Origin: Cryoendolithus antarcticus
Lineage: Eukaryota; Ascomycota; Dothideomycetes; Cladosporiales; Cladosporiaceae
Reading direction: 5' to 3'
Length of the DNA stretch: 64,000 bases
NCBI GenBank assembly: GCA_002077065.1
Contig: NAJO01000004.1
Span: 496,001 to 560,000, forward strand
Below, piece after piece: positions 29,629-40,066 of this stretch; within the stretch, counting starts at the first letter, position 1, and each line of letters opens with the position of its first letter. The translations under genes were made by a program, and so were the position numbers. Below the pieces are notes generated by a model. The model ran no database searches, had not been told where the DNA came from, and saw nothing but the letters and a program-made list of their open reading frames with translations.

Positions 29629-31362
29629 ATGGGCGACCGCACGCTCTTTGTCCCACCCCACCAGGGCCGCAACATCCTCCCCTGCCACTCTCTCTTCCAG
29701 CGCCTCCTGCGCTTCGCTCACGCTCGTCCGCCTCGGCTAGCGATCCGAGATGCCCACACTGGCGCCGAGACAACTCATATCCAGCTGCTTTCAGACGTGC
29801 TGGCCCTACGAGAACGGCTGCGAGAGACCCTGAGCGCCGATGTGCTCGCAGCCTTGGATCGAAGGCAGGAAGTCTACATTGCCATACTGGCACCAGGAGG
29901 GCATGAGTATGCTGTAGCGATGCTGGCTGTCCTGTCGCTGGGTGCTGCGGCGGTACCGATGACTGTCGCGTTACCGGCTGGAGAGGCATTGTATTTCGTC
30001 ACGAAAGCCAGGGCAGCAGCTGTGCTGGTCTCTCCAGATGCGCTCAAGCTCGGGGTAGCGGTCGAAAAGCTTGTGAAAGACCAAGATCCACGGACGAAGT
30101 TCTCCTGCATCCCCGTCGCCCCTTCGACATGGTCGCCACTTCTGAAGCCGGAGGATATCCTCATTTCCACGGACCCCTACCTCGACGACAACGCGCCGGG
30201 CGTCGTGATCTTCACCTCTGGTACGACTGGCCCACCGAAAGGCTCAGTGATGCGTCGAGGCTACACATTCGATGGTGCTCTCGCAGTCGCAGACCACTAT
30301 GCCTTCACTCAAGACGATGTCCTTCTCCACGTCCTCCCAGTACACCACGCAACGGGTATGGGCATCATGTTCTTCCCCTTCCTCATCAGCGGCGCTTTGA
30401 TGGAGTTCCGATCTGGCTCTTTCAATCCAGAGTGGACGTGGGAGCGCTGGCGACAGGGCGGGATCACAGTCTTCTCCGGGATCCCGACGATCTATATGCG
30501 CATGATGCGGTATTTCCAGCAGTCTATAGCGAGCCGACCAGATGCGCAGGAGTACATCGACGGAGCTAGGAGGCTGCGTGTGTGTCTTTGCGGGACCAGC
30601 GCTTTGCCGAAACCTATCGCGGATTTTTGGACCGAAATCTTAGGCAAGAAGATTGTTCTCCGCTACGGCGCATCAGAGATCGGGGCAGTCTTCAAAGTCA
30701 GACTGAGTGATCCTGATGTCCCAGACGGCAGCGTAGGCACGAAATTCCCGGGTTATGATGTGAAGCTCTCGACCACAGGCATTGGATCCGACGGTACTGG
30801 CAATGAGGGCGAGGTCCTACTCAGGGGTCCAGAGATGTTCTCGAAGTACCTCTTCGATCCCGAAGCAACGGCCGCGGCGCATACTGAAGAGGGCTACTAT
30901 CGCACAGGCGACATCGCGAGAAAAGAGGGTAAGTATTACTGGATCCTTGGACGTGCCAGTGTGGACATAATCAAGAGCGGAGGGTACAAGATCTCGGCCC
31001 TCGACATCGAGCGAGAAATTATGGCGCTGCCATATGTAGCAGAAGTGATGGTAGTTGGTGTGCCAGATGACGAATTCGGCCAGCGCGTTGCGGCTGTCGT
31101 GTGTCTGAAAGGGATGGAAGAAACGAACGACTCACTTAGTGACCTTAGCATAAGCAGGCTGCGACAGAACCTCCGTTCGCGCCTTGCAGGCTACAAGATG
31201 CCCACCTTACTCCGAGTAGTACCTGGCGAGCTGCCTAAGAGCGCTACAGGCAAGGTCCAGAAGAAGACACTGGGACCGCACTTCTTCCCGGAGGACTACA
31301 GCTCAGTAGCTGAAGTGCAGAGATGGACACCGGCAGACCAGACCCTGAATTCGAAGCTCTAA
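29629..31362 (+). CDS. AMP-forming acyl-CoA synthetase, ACSF3/malonyl-CoA-synthetase-like, with PTS1
   Basis: Activates a carboxylic acid to its CoA thioester through an acyl-adenylate. Intronless, 577 aa. Core motifs: P-loop TSGTTGPPKG (196-205), VLPVHHATGMGIMFFP, LRYGASEIGAV, the hinge GYYRTGDIARKEGKYYWILGR written in two parts here as GYYRTGDIA and YYWILGR, SVDIIKSGGYKISALDIE, and the catalytic Lys in LPKSATGKVQKK. SVDIIK.GGYK.SALDIE is the signature of the ACSF3/MatB branch, which uses malonate or methylmalonate, though fungal members may use other acids. The C-terminus is SKL, the prototype PTS1, so the enzyme should be peroxisomal, unlike mitochondrial human ACSF3. Divergent from acyl-CoA oxidase, suggesting supply of CoA esters to the same pathway. 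Confidence 0.9.
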   Translation: MGDRTLFVPPHQGRNILPCHSLFQRLLRFAHARPPRLAIRDAHTGAETTHIQLLSDVLALRERLRETLSADVLAALDRRQEVYIAILAPGGHEYAVAMLAVLSLGAAAVPMTVALPAGEALYFVTKARAAAVLVSPDALKLGVAVEKLVKDQDPRTKFSCIPVAPSTWSPLLKPEDILISTDPYLDDNAPGVVIFTSGTTGPPKGSVMRRGYTFDGALAVADHYAFTQDDVLLHVLPVHHATGMGIMFFPFLISGALMEFRSGSFNPEWTWERWRQGGITVFSGIPTIYMRMMRYFQQSIASRPDAQEYIDGARRLRVCLCGTSALPKPIADFWTEILGKKIVLRYGASEIGAVFKVRLSDPDVPDGSVGTKFPGYDVKLSTTGIGSDGTGNEGEVLLRGPEMFSKYLFDPEATAAAHTEEGYYRTGDIARKEGKYYWILGRASVDIIKSGGYKISALDIEREIMALPYVAEVMVVGVPDDEFGQRVAAVVCLKGMEETNDSLSDLSISRLRQNLRSRLAGYKMPTLLRVVPGELPKSATGKVQKKTLGPHFFPEDYSSVAEVQRWTPADQTLNSKL

Positions 31363-31694
31363 GTGGGTGATGGCCGACTCATCTTGTCAGCCTTCCACTT
31401 CAGCCAGCTTCGCCATCTGAGGTGCATGCTGGATGCAGACTTTTCGGCAGCGGGATCGGACTTGACCTACCGGACATGATGAGCCTCGAGGGATTGGATG
31501 TAAGCTCCAAGAAGCGGAAAGTGATCTCATGCTGTGGTTTGGAGAGTCCCGGAAGCCTCAAGCTTCCCATGCAGTTTCGGAGACTTTGGAGTGAAGTAAG
31601 ACCTTGTTCTCTCGGACATTAGACTCGATAGATGTAGAGAGTAGACCATTGCGTCCCTGTCTTGGGCAAGTGTTTCGCTGATCTTCAGTCCACT
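31363..31694. other. Convergent 3' region, nothing recognised
   Basis: About 330 bp between the ends of the acyl-CoA synthetase gene (+) and the SAP-domain gene (-). Presumably two 3' UTRs. Confidence 0.45.
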
Positions 31695-32510
31695 TCAAGC
31701 CGCTGCTTCAGCGGGCTTCGCGAACCTCGCCTTCCGCCTCTCAGCAGCCTCTCGATCCTTCTCGCTCAATCCTGACCCTTTTGTCTCCGTAGCTCCGTCT
31801 TTCTTCTCTCCTCCACCCTCTCGCTTCTCCCCATTCCTCCCCCGACTCTGCTTCCTCGCCCCACCGTCCTGTCCACCTTCCCTTCCCCTCTTCTCACCCC
31901 TCTCCCGCTTCTCCGGCAGTGCTGAATTCAACCCGCCTGGCAAAGTATTCGTGCCAAACCTCTTCGCCCGCTCCAGCTGCTTCAACGTCTCATCCTGACT
32001 GATATCTAGACCAAACTTCTCCGCGCGACGTTTGCGCTTCGCAATCTCCTCATCGAGAGTCCGCGTCTCGAGCCCGGCACTAAAGTCGACTGCAGGCTTC
32101 TCGGGCTCGGTAACAACGGGCTCCGCGCTTGCTGCGGCGGCTTCGGCATTACTTGCTGGTGCTGCGGCGGGTTGGGTGACATCTTCGCCCACTGATTGGT
32201 TGGGAACAGCTTGGGGGTTCTTCGCTGCGCCTAGACCGCCCTCGGTCGTGCCTGTCGCTTCAGGGTGCTTCACTGTGGGTACTACAGTTCCTGCTGCTGC
32301 GGGCTCGTCGTCCCAGTCGATTTCCTCTTCTGCGGCGGCAAGCGTCGTGCTCGATGTCGATGATGTGGCCGCTGGTTTCGCAGTGCTATCCTTCGCGTCG
32401 TGGTCCTCGAGGCGCTTGACGAGATCGGCTTTCTTGCCTGTATGAGGAAGACCGCGCTCCTTGCAGAGCGTTGCGAGCTCGTCGTTCTTCTTCTTGGCGT
32501 AGTCGACCAT
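31695..32510 (-). CDS. SAP-domain RNA-binding protein, Tho1/SARNP (MOS11) type
   Basis: Intronless, 271 aa. A SAP domain occupies residues about 3-38: YAKKKNDELATLCKERGLPH then TGKKADLVKRLEDHD, the helix-turn-helix that binds DNA/RNA. A Glu/Ala-rich linker with EEEIDWDDEP follows. The second conserved module is the Tho1/MOS11 C-terminal motif, duplicated: DEEIAKRKRRAEKFGLDI and LKQLERAKRFGTNTLPGGLN. The end is basic (RGRNGEKREGG, ERRKARFAKPAEAAA). Yeast Tho1 and human SARNP/CIP29 bind RNA and the DEAD helicase Sub2/UAP56 during co-transcriptional mRNP assembly and export. This order (SAP then repeated KR.KRFG motif) is diagnostic. ATG 32510 begins the SAP domain almost directly, as in relatives. 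Head of the gene is 310 bp from the 3' end of the Zn2Cys6 gene on the same strand. Confidence 0.88.
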   Translation of the reverse strand: MVDYAKKKNDELATLCKERGLPHTGKKADLVKRLEDHDAKDSTAKPAATSSTSSTTLAAAEEEIDWDDEPAAAGTVVPTVKHPEATGTTEGGLGAAKNPQAVPNQSVGEDVTQPAAAPASNAEAAAASAEPVVTEPEKPAVDFSAGLETRTLDEEIAKRKRRAEKFGLDISQDETLKQLERAKRFGTNTLPGGLNSALPEKRERGEKRGREGGQDGGARKQSRGRNGEKREGGGEKKDGATETKGSGLSEKDREAAERRKARFAKPAEAAA

Positions 32511-32820
32511 TGTGATGTAGTTGTAAGGAATGGACGGCGATCGAAGTCAACGTATGATCTTGCGGGAGGGAATCTGCAGGTCACGAACGAGGAGGAAGAT
32601 GCAATAGAAGGATGTGAAGGTGTTGTGGAAGTGAAGTGTTCGACCAAGGGATGTTGCAACTTTCCAGGGACGCGCCTTCCTCGCGGCGCGACGACTGCAG
32701 TGCCAAGACCTTTACATACACGAATGCATCGATCCAGGGACCCATCATAGAACAACAACAATCGAGGACAACATGCTCATAATTCAAGCCCCTAGCTTTT
32801 GCATTCACAGACGGCGCCGT
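32511..32820. other. Intergenic, promoter of the SAP-domain gene
   Basis: 310 bp between the start of the SAP gene (-) and the stop of the Zn2Cys6 gene (-). No feature recognised. Confidence 0.45.
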
Positions 32821-35213
32821 CTAATTACGTATCCATTCCTTCGTCTCGGAGCCCTCTCGCACTCCCCACGCGCTGAGCAACTCCTTCACCCGATACTCGC
32901 TAGCCCAGCCCATGTCCCTCTCAATCCCTTTCAGCTGTCTCACAACAAGCTCCCGCCACGTCTGCGCTTCGATGCTCACTTCACCTCCCACGTCAGGGGA
33001 GCCGAGGACCATGCCCGCTGCCCAGAGAGGTTGTACAGCATGGATCCTAGTCGCCTCATCTGCGCGAGCGAGATCGATGAATACGATCTGCTTCGCGTGC
33101 TTCACTGCAGCTTGTTCCCTTTCCGCTGCGTTGCCATTCAGCGGCATCTCAGCGGAAGGCCTGATGCCTGATAGTACGGTGTCCAGATTCATGATACCAT
33201 TGGGTGACCGAGCTGTGCCAGTCAGAGTCTCACGAGGCGCACAGTTCAGTAGCGTGATGCAGGCCAGGTGATAGTGCTGCATAGCACTCGCGCACATGGC
33301 GCGAGCGTACCAATGCTCCTCGAAGCCATCGGATCTTGCTGATTGGACCACCGTTGGATGGAAAGAGTCGGGCAGACCATCATGCCAGTGTCTCAGCTGG
33401 TTGTCAAGGTCATGCCATTGGTTGACGTATTCGTGCTCTTGCATCGTCTTCTGCCCAGCAGCGGCGATGAAGTTTACAATCTTCATCTGTAGCCATATCA
33501 GTGCATTACAGATGAGATCGTCAGCCATGGCACACTGAGGCACATAGCTCGAATGCGTCGGATTGCTGGGGTAGATGAAGCCATCTGGCCCAACCTTGAG
33601 ACCAGCGAGCTTCCAGGTAACAAGATCGTCGGCCTCTAGCCGAGTCGTACCTTTGTTGATGAAAGCTGACAGCATGTCCTGTCGCGCTACATTCCAGAAG
33701 ACTGCTGTCCGGCCTTTGCTTGGCCCTTTCCTTGGTGACGTGCGGGTGATGTCAGAAACGCCGCTGTTGAGGAGAAGTTCAAGGTCCTTGGGTAGGCTCA
33801 TAGGCGAAGGTGGTAGCGTCAGCGGCACCATCCTGTCTTGAGCGAGTTCGAAGAGACTTTTCGCGCCATCGAGGTGCTGACTCCACTCTGGCGTTGAAGC
33901 ATCAAGAAACTCGTACACGCACAGAACTGCGATTGCGGCAACAAGCTCGTCAGATTCAGTACTGGGCAATGGGCCGACTTTGGTGGCGAAGTCATTTTCA
34001 ATGATATTCATAACAGTTGGTGGTCGTGGCGCACCTGCCAGTGCATGTCGTATAAGTGATACTGCCAGATCGTAGAACTCTCGAGCTTTCGTCACCCATC
34101 CTTCGACTGAGAGTGGCGAGCCTGGCCACGTCTCTATACTACTTCTTCGCCGTGGACAGATCTGCCCTCCCATGACCGGCTTCCTCCCGTTCACTCGTGC
34201 CAGGCATTTGGCCGACAGCGCAACGCAGGAGTAGAGCAGGAGCGGCGTCTGCTTCGCCATGATTGGTACTTGCATAGCGAAGAACTGCCCGAGCTCGAAC
34301 AAGTCCATCCATGCACCGGCGCGCTCCGAGAAGTCTCGTAGCAAGAAAGCGATCTCAGCTTTGCGCTGGGTCTGCGGGTCCAGTGTCCTTGGAAACGGTA
34401 AGCTGGTATCCCTGAACGAGCTTCTCGACGATGTACGTACATTGGTCGAGCTGTGATACGATACTGGCGAAGAGTGTAGCTGCGGGTCGATATTCGTCCT
34501 CGACGGCGGCTTAGCGGACGGAGGTCGTGTAAGCTCTGCATCGCGGTTCTGCGTCACTGGCAGCGAACCTTCGGCCGCCATCGTCGCTGGCGGCGGAGCA
34601 TAGTGGTACTCGTCCCGACTCGCGACAGCACTCAACGCTTCCAATCCATGTGTAGCATAGCTCGGGTACGTCGTGTGCGATGACTGCTCTCCCAGCCTTC
34701 GTGGATCCGTCCGCTGCTCCAGCCCAGTGCCAGCAGCTCGCTGCCCCTGCACACCCTCTTCTCTCTTCCCGACCTCATCCTCGAACGGGTTATTCGTATG
34801 CACGAACTGCAACTCCGTAGGAACAGCTACCCAAGTAGTCTCCTGCCGGAACGTCTCCTTGTACCCATAGAAGCTCTTCAAGTTTTCACTCAGCTTCGGA
34901 TCCCCGTTCATAGAAGGGTTCTGCTGGTGGCGGAACGTGATGCGCTGGCTGGCCAGGCAAGCTCGATTGCCCTTTGCGCATTGTGCGCAGATGGGGCGGT
35001 CTTCGGAGCACTTAAGCTGTTGACAGTGAGGTTAGCTAAGCCTAAGGCCTACGAAGAATGACCAGCAGCGGTCGTTCAGTGCTGGGGTCCACACTCGTCG
35101 GCGCGCATACCTTCCTCTGTCGGCAGGTGAGACTGCGTGGAAGGTTAGCCGGAACGGTTTCAAGAATGGGAGCGGAGAGAGATATACCACCCAGTCCGCG
35201 AGCGTTGCGCCAT
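32821..35213 (-). CDS. Zn2Cys6 (fungal-type zinc cluster) transcription factor
   Basis: Three exons: 35213-35188 (26 nt), 35132-35111 (22 nt) and 35016-32821; 747 aa. The DNA-binding domain is assembled only after splicing: MAQRSRTGCLTCRQRK from exons 1-2, then LKCSEDRPICAQCAKGNRAC from exon 3, a perfect CX2CX6CX6CX2CX6C cluster. Introns are 55 bp (donor GTATAT, acceptor CGCAG with GCTAAC branch site) and 94 bp (GTATGC...CAACAG). The large C-terminal half (from about residue 200) is the helical regulatory domain of fungal zinc-cluster proteins: GAWMDLFELGQFFAMQVPIM, TPLLLYSCVALSAKCLARV, DELVAAIAVLCVYEFLDAST. The target pathway cannot be told; the nearest metabolic genes are not obviously linked. 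Most single-frame gene calls would start at an internal Met and miss the zinc cluster. Confidence 0.9.
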
Positions 35214-38200
35214 CAAGCCATGTGCCTCTACCAGTACCTGAGCATATCCGTTACTACGGCAATCGAATGCTCGAGATCATGTGTGCGATGCTTCTGTTAA
35301 CCTGAATTGACTTTGCATAGCTCAAACGCCAAGAGCGGCCGTACCAAGATTGCTCTGTCACACGGTCCATTGGCTAGACCGTCTGCTGGACAGACGAAGT
35401 AACGAGTGGCAATGACCACCTAGGGTCAACACGTTCCTTTATTGACGAACGCAAGTCTCGAGCCGACGAGACGATGCTGATTGTCTTGGGACGCGATGGA
35501 AGGCAGTCTATTGTGGTGGAGCGTTGTACTCATACAAATTCCTCATACTATCAATACACTACAGACTAGGCGCGCACCATCTGCAGCAGCCAGGGGTATA
35601 TATCCAAATGTACATCCCTAATCCAACAACCTCCAGCATGCCCCATTGCCGGAAGTTCAATGTCAAAACGCAAACCCGCTTCGCAAACAAAACCCAAACG
35701 CAGCAGCCATGCGATGAAGAACGCTTCGATATAGTATTACAACTGTGCTTTAGGCCAATGGCTCGGAAAAGTGGTGCCGAACAGGAATGATGTGATGGCG
35801 TCGTCCAGCGAGCCGTGTTGCAAGGTAGGAGACCGGACGCAAGTCCGGTGAGGGGGTGTCTCGCAGTTGTCGTCATGAAGATAGACGAGAATGGCGCTCT
35901 CTCCAGGATAAGCTGCAGATTGCTGTGCCTCGGACAAAGCAGCGGTGAATGGCATGCTCGCTAAAGGCAAGACATGTCCGACCGAGACGATATCGTATTG
36001 GTGGTATTGATGCCTGCTTTCAAGGATGTGTGCCTGCGCATGACCAGCTGACACGGGTGTCGAGATTCGATCCAGTATCCCAGTCAATGATGTATGAGTC
36101 AGACGACGTGGGATGAGACGCGAGATAAATTAAGCCAGCCGCTTGCATCGCTTGGTGATCGTCATGTTGTCCGTAGTGGTGATCTAGCAAGGCGATGTTG
36201 ATGTGCGTCGAAAGTCATGTTCGAACGGATCGTGGTGTATTTGCAATGAGATATTCGTCGACGCTACTCGAGGAGGTTGTATGGAGAGGCATTTCTCGGG
36301 GAGCCTGGGCCTGCCTCACCTCGTCGGGACTGGAGGCAGAGGTCTCGTTGGCGGTGGGCCAGGGCATGGTGGAATCCGTACGCCAGGCATGTTGATTGTG
36401 TGGTGACTTGATCGAAGGAAATCAGGATCGTTCGCAGTCGGGAGTAATGCTTAGCTGGACAGACAGCGGGCAGTGGTAGTTTATGTTTTTCGTGATTGAG
36501 TGCCGATGAGGTTGAGGTTGTGTATCTGTAGTCGAGTCGCTTTGATGTGGAGTGCGGCAGTAAGAGCGACTGAGAGTTAGATGGGTGGTGATACGACGAT
36601 CGAAAATACTACAAGTGAAGAGACGACAGCCTCGAACATATACATATGCAAAACGTCAGCAACGTACGACACCCGCTGTCATTTCCCATGATGCAAGACC
36701 AAGGCAACCGCTAATAAGCTAACGCATAAGGAGGTGACCACGATCCGCGGCCTCTCCGCGAAGCCTGTGCCTTCCCACGACACCGCTGCCTGGGAAAAGG
36801 AGAAAAGGCAATTGCGGCCGAAGCTAAAACTGGTAACATGACTGCAGCAGATGCACAGATGAGTCGGAAGCGAGTGGGTAGCGCGCTGTGCGGCACAGGG
36901 CTGAGCATGGGTCTGCCGCGCAGTGTGGTGTACGGAGAAGTACCGCATGACACCATTACGACAACACTCCGCTGCGAATTCGTCGGTCTTTTGCCCAGCG
37001 CCGAGCTAGAGCTGCCATGTTTCACCTGGCCCTGACGCGCGCCTTGACGCTAGATGCTGACCGTTGTTGATGGCATTCATCGACAAGTCGGTGTGCCTGC
37101 CAACGGTCCAGGTACGCCTTCAAGGCATACAGTACTGCGAGCAACGAGGTGCGAACATGCGATGGTGGCTGGCCTGTATCAAGTTATCTCTCGTGGGACG
37201 TTGCCGGCGTGATACCAGTGTGCAGTGCGAAGCTAGCTGTGAAAGGTACAAGGTACGGCAGACAGGAGAGTTGTGCTTGAAAGGCAGAACACGGTAGGGC
37301 GTTCCTGGGCGCCGAAGATAGGCTTCCCGCCAGGTACGCGGCGGTGAAAGCGAGCTTCGCCGTCTAGCCGTATCGCGGACTCAGCAAGCTTCACAAACAT
37401 GCTCAATCTGTTTCGCACTTCACTCGCTGCTCGCGCAATATCGACAGATAAAATGTCTATGATCCACTGTTTCATCGTCGGTATGATCAACGCACACCAC
37501 GGCTCCGCTCGGTGTGGCTCACCAGTGGCAAATTACACTGGCGGTGTGACTGCGATACGCACCGACGCCGTTCACAGTACCTGAAGCTAGCCAGGGCTAA
37601 ACGTCGAACAACGCGAGAAGCTTCGGGAGAAAACGCCACGCCAATCCTGCGCTCGAATTAGAGCTTCTCCTCTGGGAGCTACTCGGAGCTGATGACATGG
37701 CGCCAATCCTTGGTGTGGCAGTTTTGCAAAGAAACGTGCTCTCAGTGAGCATGTTTACGGTCCCGAGTTGACTGATGAGGCGTGTAGGAGCAAGATCTGC
37801 TGACTTCGCTTGTCGAGATGCTGCGGTCTTGACACGATCGCGCTCACTAATCCTCTGTGGGTCTATAATTCCATCGTGCAGGCCTAGCGTCCCGTTACCG
37901 TGCATACGGCCACGTGTCTGACGGCTGCCGAAGAAGTGCCCTGGTTGGCATGAACTCCTTTCGCTTGCAGGCCGGCCGCTGGCCAAGGAAGGAGAGCCGA
38001 CACGAATGGGCGGTCAACTGACGGAACGTACACCGAAGACGGTCACTGGTGGTGGGAACCGCAGGTGACGGCGGGATCACTCGACATCGCTCTGAAACTG
38101 AGTGATTGCGCATTTGCTTCATCGCGGCAGTCCCTGTTGATCATGCTGGTACGCGACACTCCAAACGAGTTTCAGATTCATGACGATGTGCGATCAAATG

Positions 38201-39044
38201 CTGGCCCACTTCTTCGGTAGCGTTGGACCGAACGCACGGAGTGGTGCTGGATATCATCAGGCAAAATATATGCATACGATATTGACGACCGCATACTGTA
38301 GCGATCCAAGATGTGACCTGGCCCGTCATATTGGTAGAGTTTGCTTTCATCGTGCCAGGTTCTTCCTGGTAGCAACTACAAACGTTCGTATCTACTGGCC
38401 GACAGCCGTCAGGTACCGGACGTAGCTCCACACTACCGCAATTGACATCACCATCCTCCGAGGACTGGCATTTGGCGTCGCAGTCCGCCCCGACATGCGG
38501 GTCACAGGCCTTGCAAATTCTTCACCATGCGAACCGCGATGTCTATATTCGCGATCACATATACCACGCTTCCTTGATTCGTTTCCGATCGAGTCGTCAT
38601 GCGAACCGCGTGACTCCAATATGTCGTGCATCAAGGCGCGATCGCGTACGACACCCCCACGTCCGCTGCGCGGGCGTGTCATATCTATATTGCTGCCGCA
38701 GGCTACAATGCTGACACTTTGCTGACTCCATGCTCTCATTTCAGGCCGTACCAGGTGCATTAGCCGCCCTGTTGCATGATCCCTTGCATGTTACACGCGG
38801 GAACACGTGCATGGAAGGCTCGTCTGACGCCTGAGGTCAGCATCGCTCGGAAGGATGGGCCGGACAAGTAGCTGTGGCGCGAGCAGGATGCGGCGTAAAC
38901 GCGAGTTTTACAAGGTAAGGCAGAGCTATGGCTCATGATGCCTTGTCTGGATTTTGAACAGGTCCGCGAGCGCAGAACGCCATTTTTCCCGGGACAGAGA
39001 GGCGATGCGATAAGAGACGCACCAGCTTGCATCCAGGCTTTCTC
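35214..39044. other. 3.8-kb gene-poor region
   Basis: Upstream of the Zn2Cys6 gene and downstream of the gene ending at 39045. No recognisable domain, and no reliable spliced model. The longest plausible frame (36087-35737, minus) opens without ATG. Small structures noted: a 7-bp perfect hairpin at 35832-35849 and a 13-bp direct repeat CATGCGAACCGCG at 38526-38538 and 38598-38610. Part of it must be the Zn2Cys6 promoter. Confidence 0.45.
35832..35849. repeat. Perfect 7-bp inverted repeat with GCAA loop
   Basis: ACCGGAC then GCAA then GTCCGGT: on the plus strand the loop is a GNRA tetraloop, a stable RNA fold. No poly-T run or conserved flanking helix is visible, so a functional RNA is unproven. 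It lies about 620 bp upstream of the Zn2Cys6 ATG. Confidence 0.4.
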
Positions 39045-39860
39045 TCAGTCTTCGTCGTCGAGTCCAGTCTCTTGTGCAGCCTGCGTACTGACCCAGTTCT
39101 CCATCATCTGGCTTCCTGCAACTGCTGGCGCGCTGGCATGTGCAGGCGTCTTCTTCCCCTTGCGCTTGACAATCAAACATAGAATCCGGCCATAGATACT
39201 GAAGCCGTCGTACGAGGTATTAAATGCCAGCTTCTTCTTGTCATCCCCAGCACCTCCATCATTGCCGTTCTCCACCATCGGTTGTCCACGCTTTCGCCGT
39301 TTGGGAGCTGGTAATGCCTCGTCCTCGCTCGAGCCCAGCAGATACGGCTCGTCCTCATCACCTTCACCTTCACCAGCCTTCCGCTTCTCAGCCACCGCAT
39401 CGGCCTCCGGGATATCATCCAGCTTCACGTCCTCTTCATCATCCTCCTGCATCACCAACGGCTCCTCCCTCCCTCCACCACCACCGAGCCACCCCGTCAA
39501 CTTCCCTCCATTTCCCTTCAGCCTACCCTTCCCTCCCTCCCCGAACGTCTTCTTCTTAGCAATCAGACTATACCTTCCCACCATCTCAGTCAAGAACATC
39601 ACCACCTCAAAGTCCTCCCCAACAGCCACATCTCGGATTCCCTTCTTCTTCTTGCCAGTCTTCTTCTTGGCATTCTCGTTCTCTTCCCGCAACTTGGGGA
39701 GGATCTTGGGGCGGATGAGGGAGATTATTCGGGGCAGGACGGGGGAGGGTTGGGTTGCATTGGAGAGGAGCCAAGGCGCGTCCGAGGGGGTGTCGGGGTA
39801 GATCCGCAGCTCGAGGACGGAGTATTTCGTTATGCGGAGGTAGCGGCGAATGGGCGCCAT
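39045..39860 (-). CDS. Conserved-looking protein of unknown function with acidic insert
   Basis: Intronless, 271 aa from ATG 39860 (MAPIRRYLRITKYSVLELRI). The first 150 residues look folded: RYLRITKYSVLELRIYPDTP, SPVLPRIISLIRPKILPKLR, a Lys-rich patch (KKKTGKKKKG), DVAVGEDFEVVMFLTEMVG and RYSLIAKKKTF. A Gly-rich stretch and an acidic, disordered insert (about 145-215, with EDDEEDVKLDD and GEGEGDEDEPYLLGSSEDE) follow, then a basic PKRRKRGQP, and a short ordered C-terminus KLAFNTSYDGFSIYGRILCL with IVKRKGKK. The basic clusters suggest a nuclear protein. The end, TSYDGFSIYGRILCLIVKR, looks like the second half of a beta-rich fold split by the insert. I recall similar fungal proteins but no name or function. 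It shares a 206-bp divergent promoter with the BolA gene. Confidence 0.8.
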   Translation of the reverse strand: MAPIRRYLRITKYSVLELRIYPDTPSDAPWLLSNATQPSPVLPRIISLIRPKILPKLREENENAKKKTGKKKKGIRDVAVGEDFEVVMFLTEMVGRYSLIAKKKTFGEGGKGRLKGNGGKLTGWLGGGGGREEPLVMQEDDEEDVKLDDIPEADAVAEKRKAGEGEGDEDEPYLLGSSEDEALPAPKRRKRGQPMVENGNDGGAGDDKKKLAFNTSYDGFSIYGRILCLIVKRKGKKTPAHASAPAVAGSQMMENWVSTQAAQETGLDDED

Positions 39861-40066
39861 GTTGGAAGGAGGTTCACATGTTGATGTACTGATGAAGAGG
39901 GTAGGAAAGTAATGATTGCACATCGAAGTAGCCAATCTCGTGGGGAAGGTGTAGCCGACAGACCTCGAACTCGAGAGATCGCAAGGAGGCAAGTAATGAT
40001 CTTCCTTAATTCTACCACAGTCGAGGAAAGCTCGATCAGCATTGTCATCTAGACATCACATTTCGT

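Noticed and set aside
35737..36087. Minus-strand frame ending SLDDAITSFLFGTTFPSHW
   Set aside because: Looks partly protein-like but opens on TTG without ATG and has no upstream exon I can defend.
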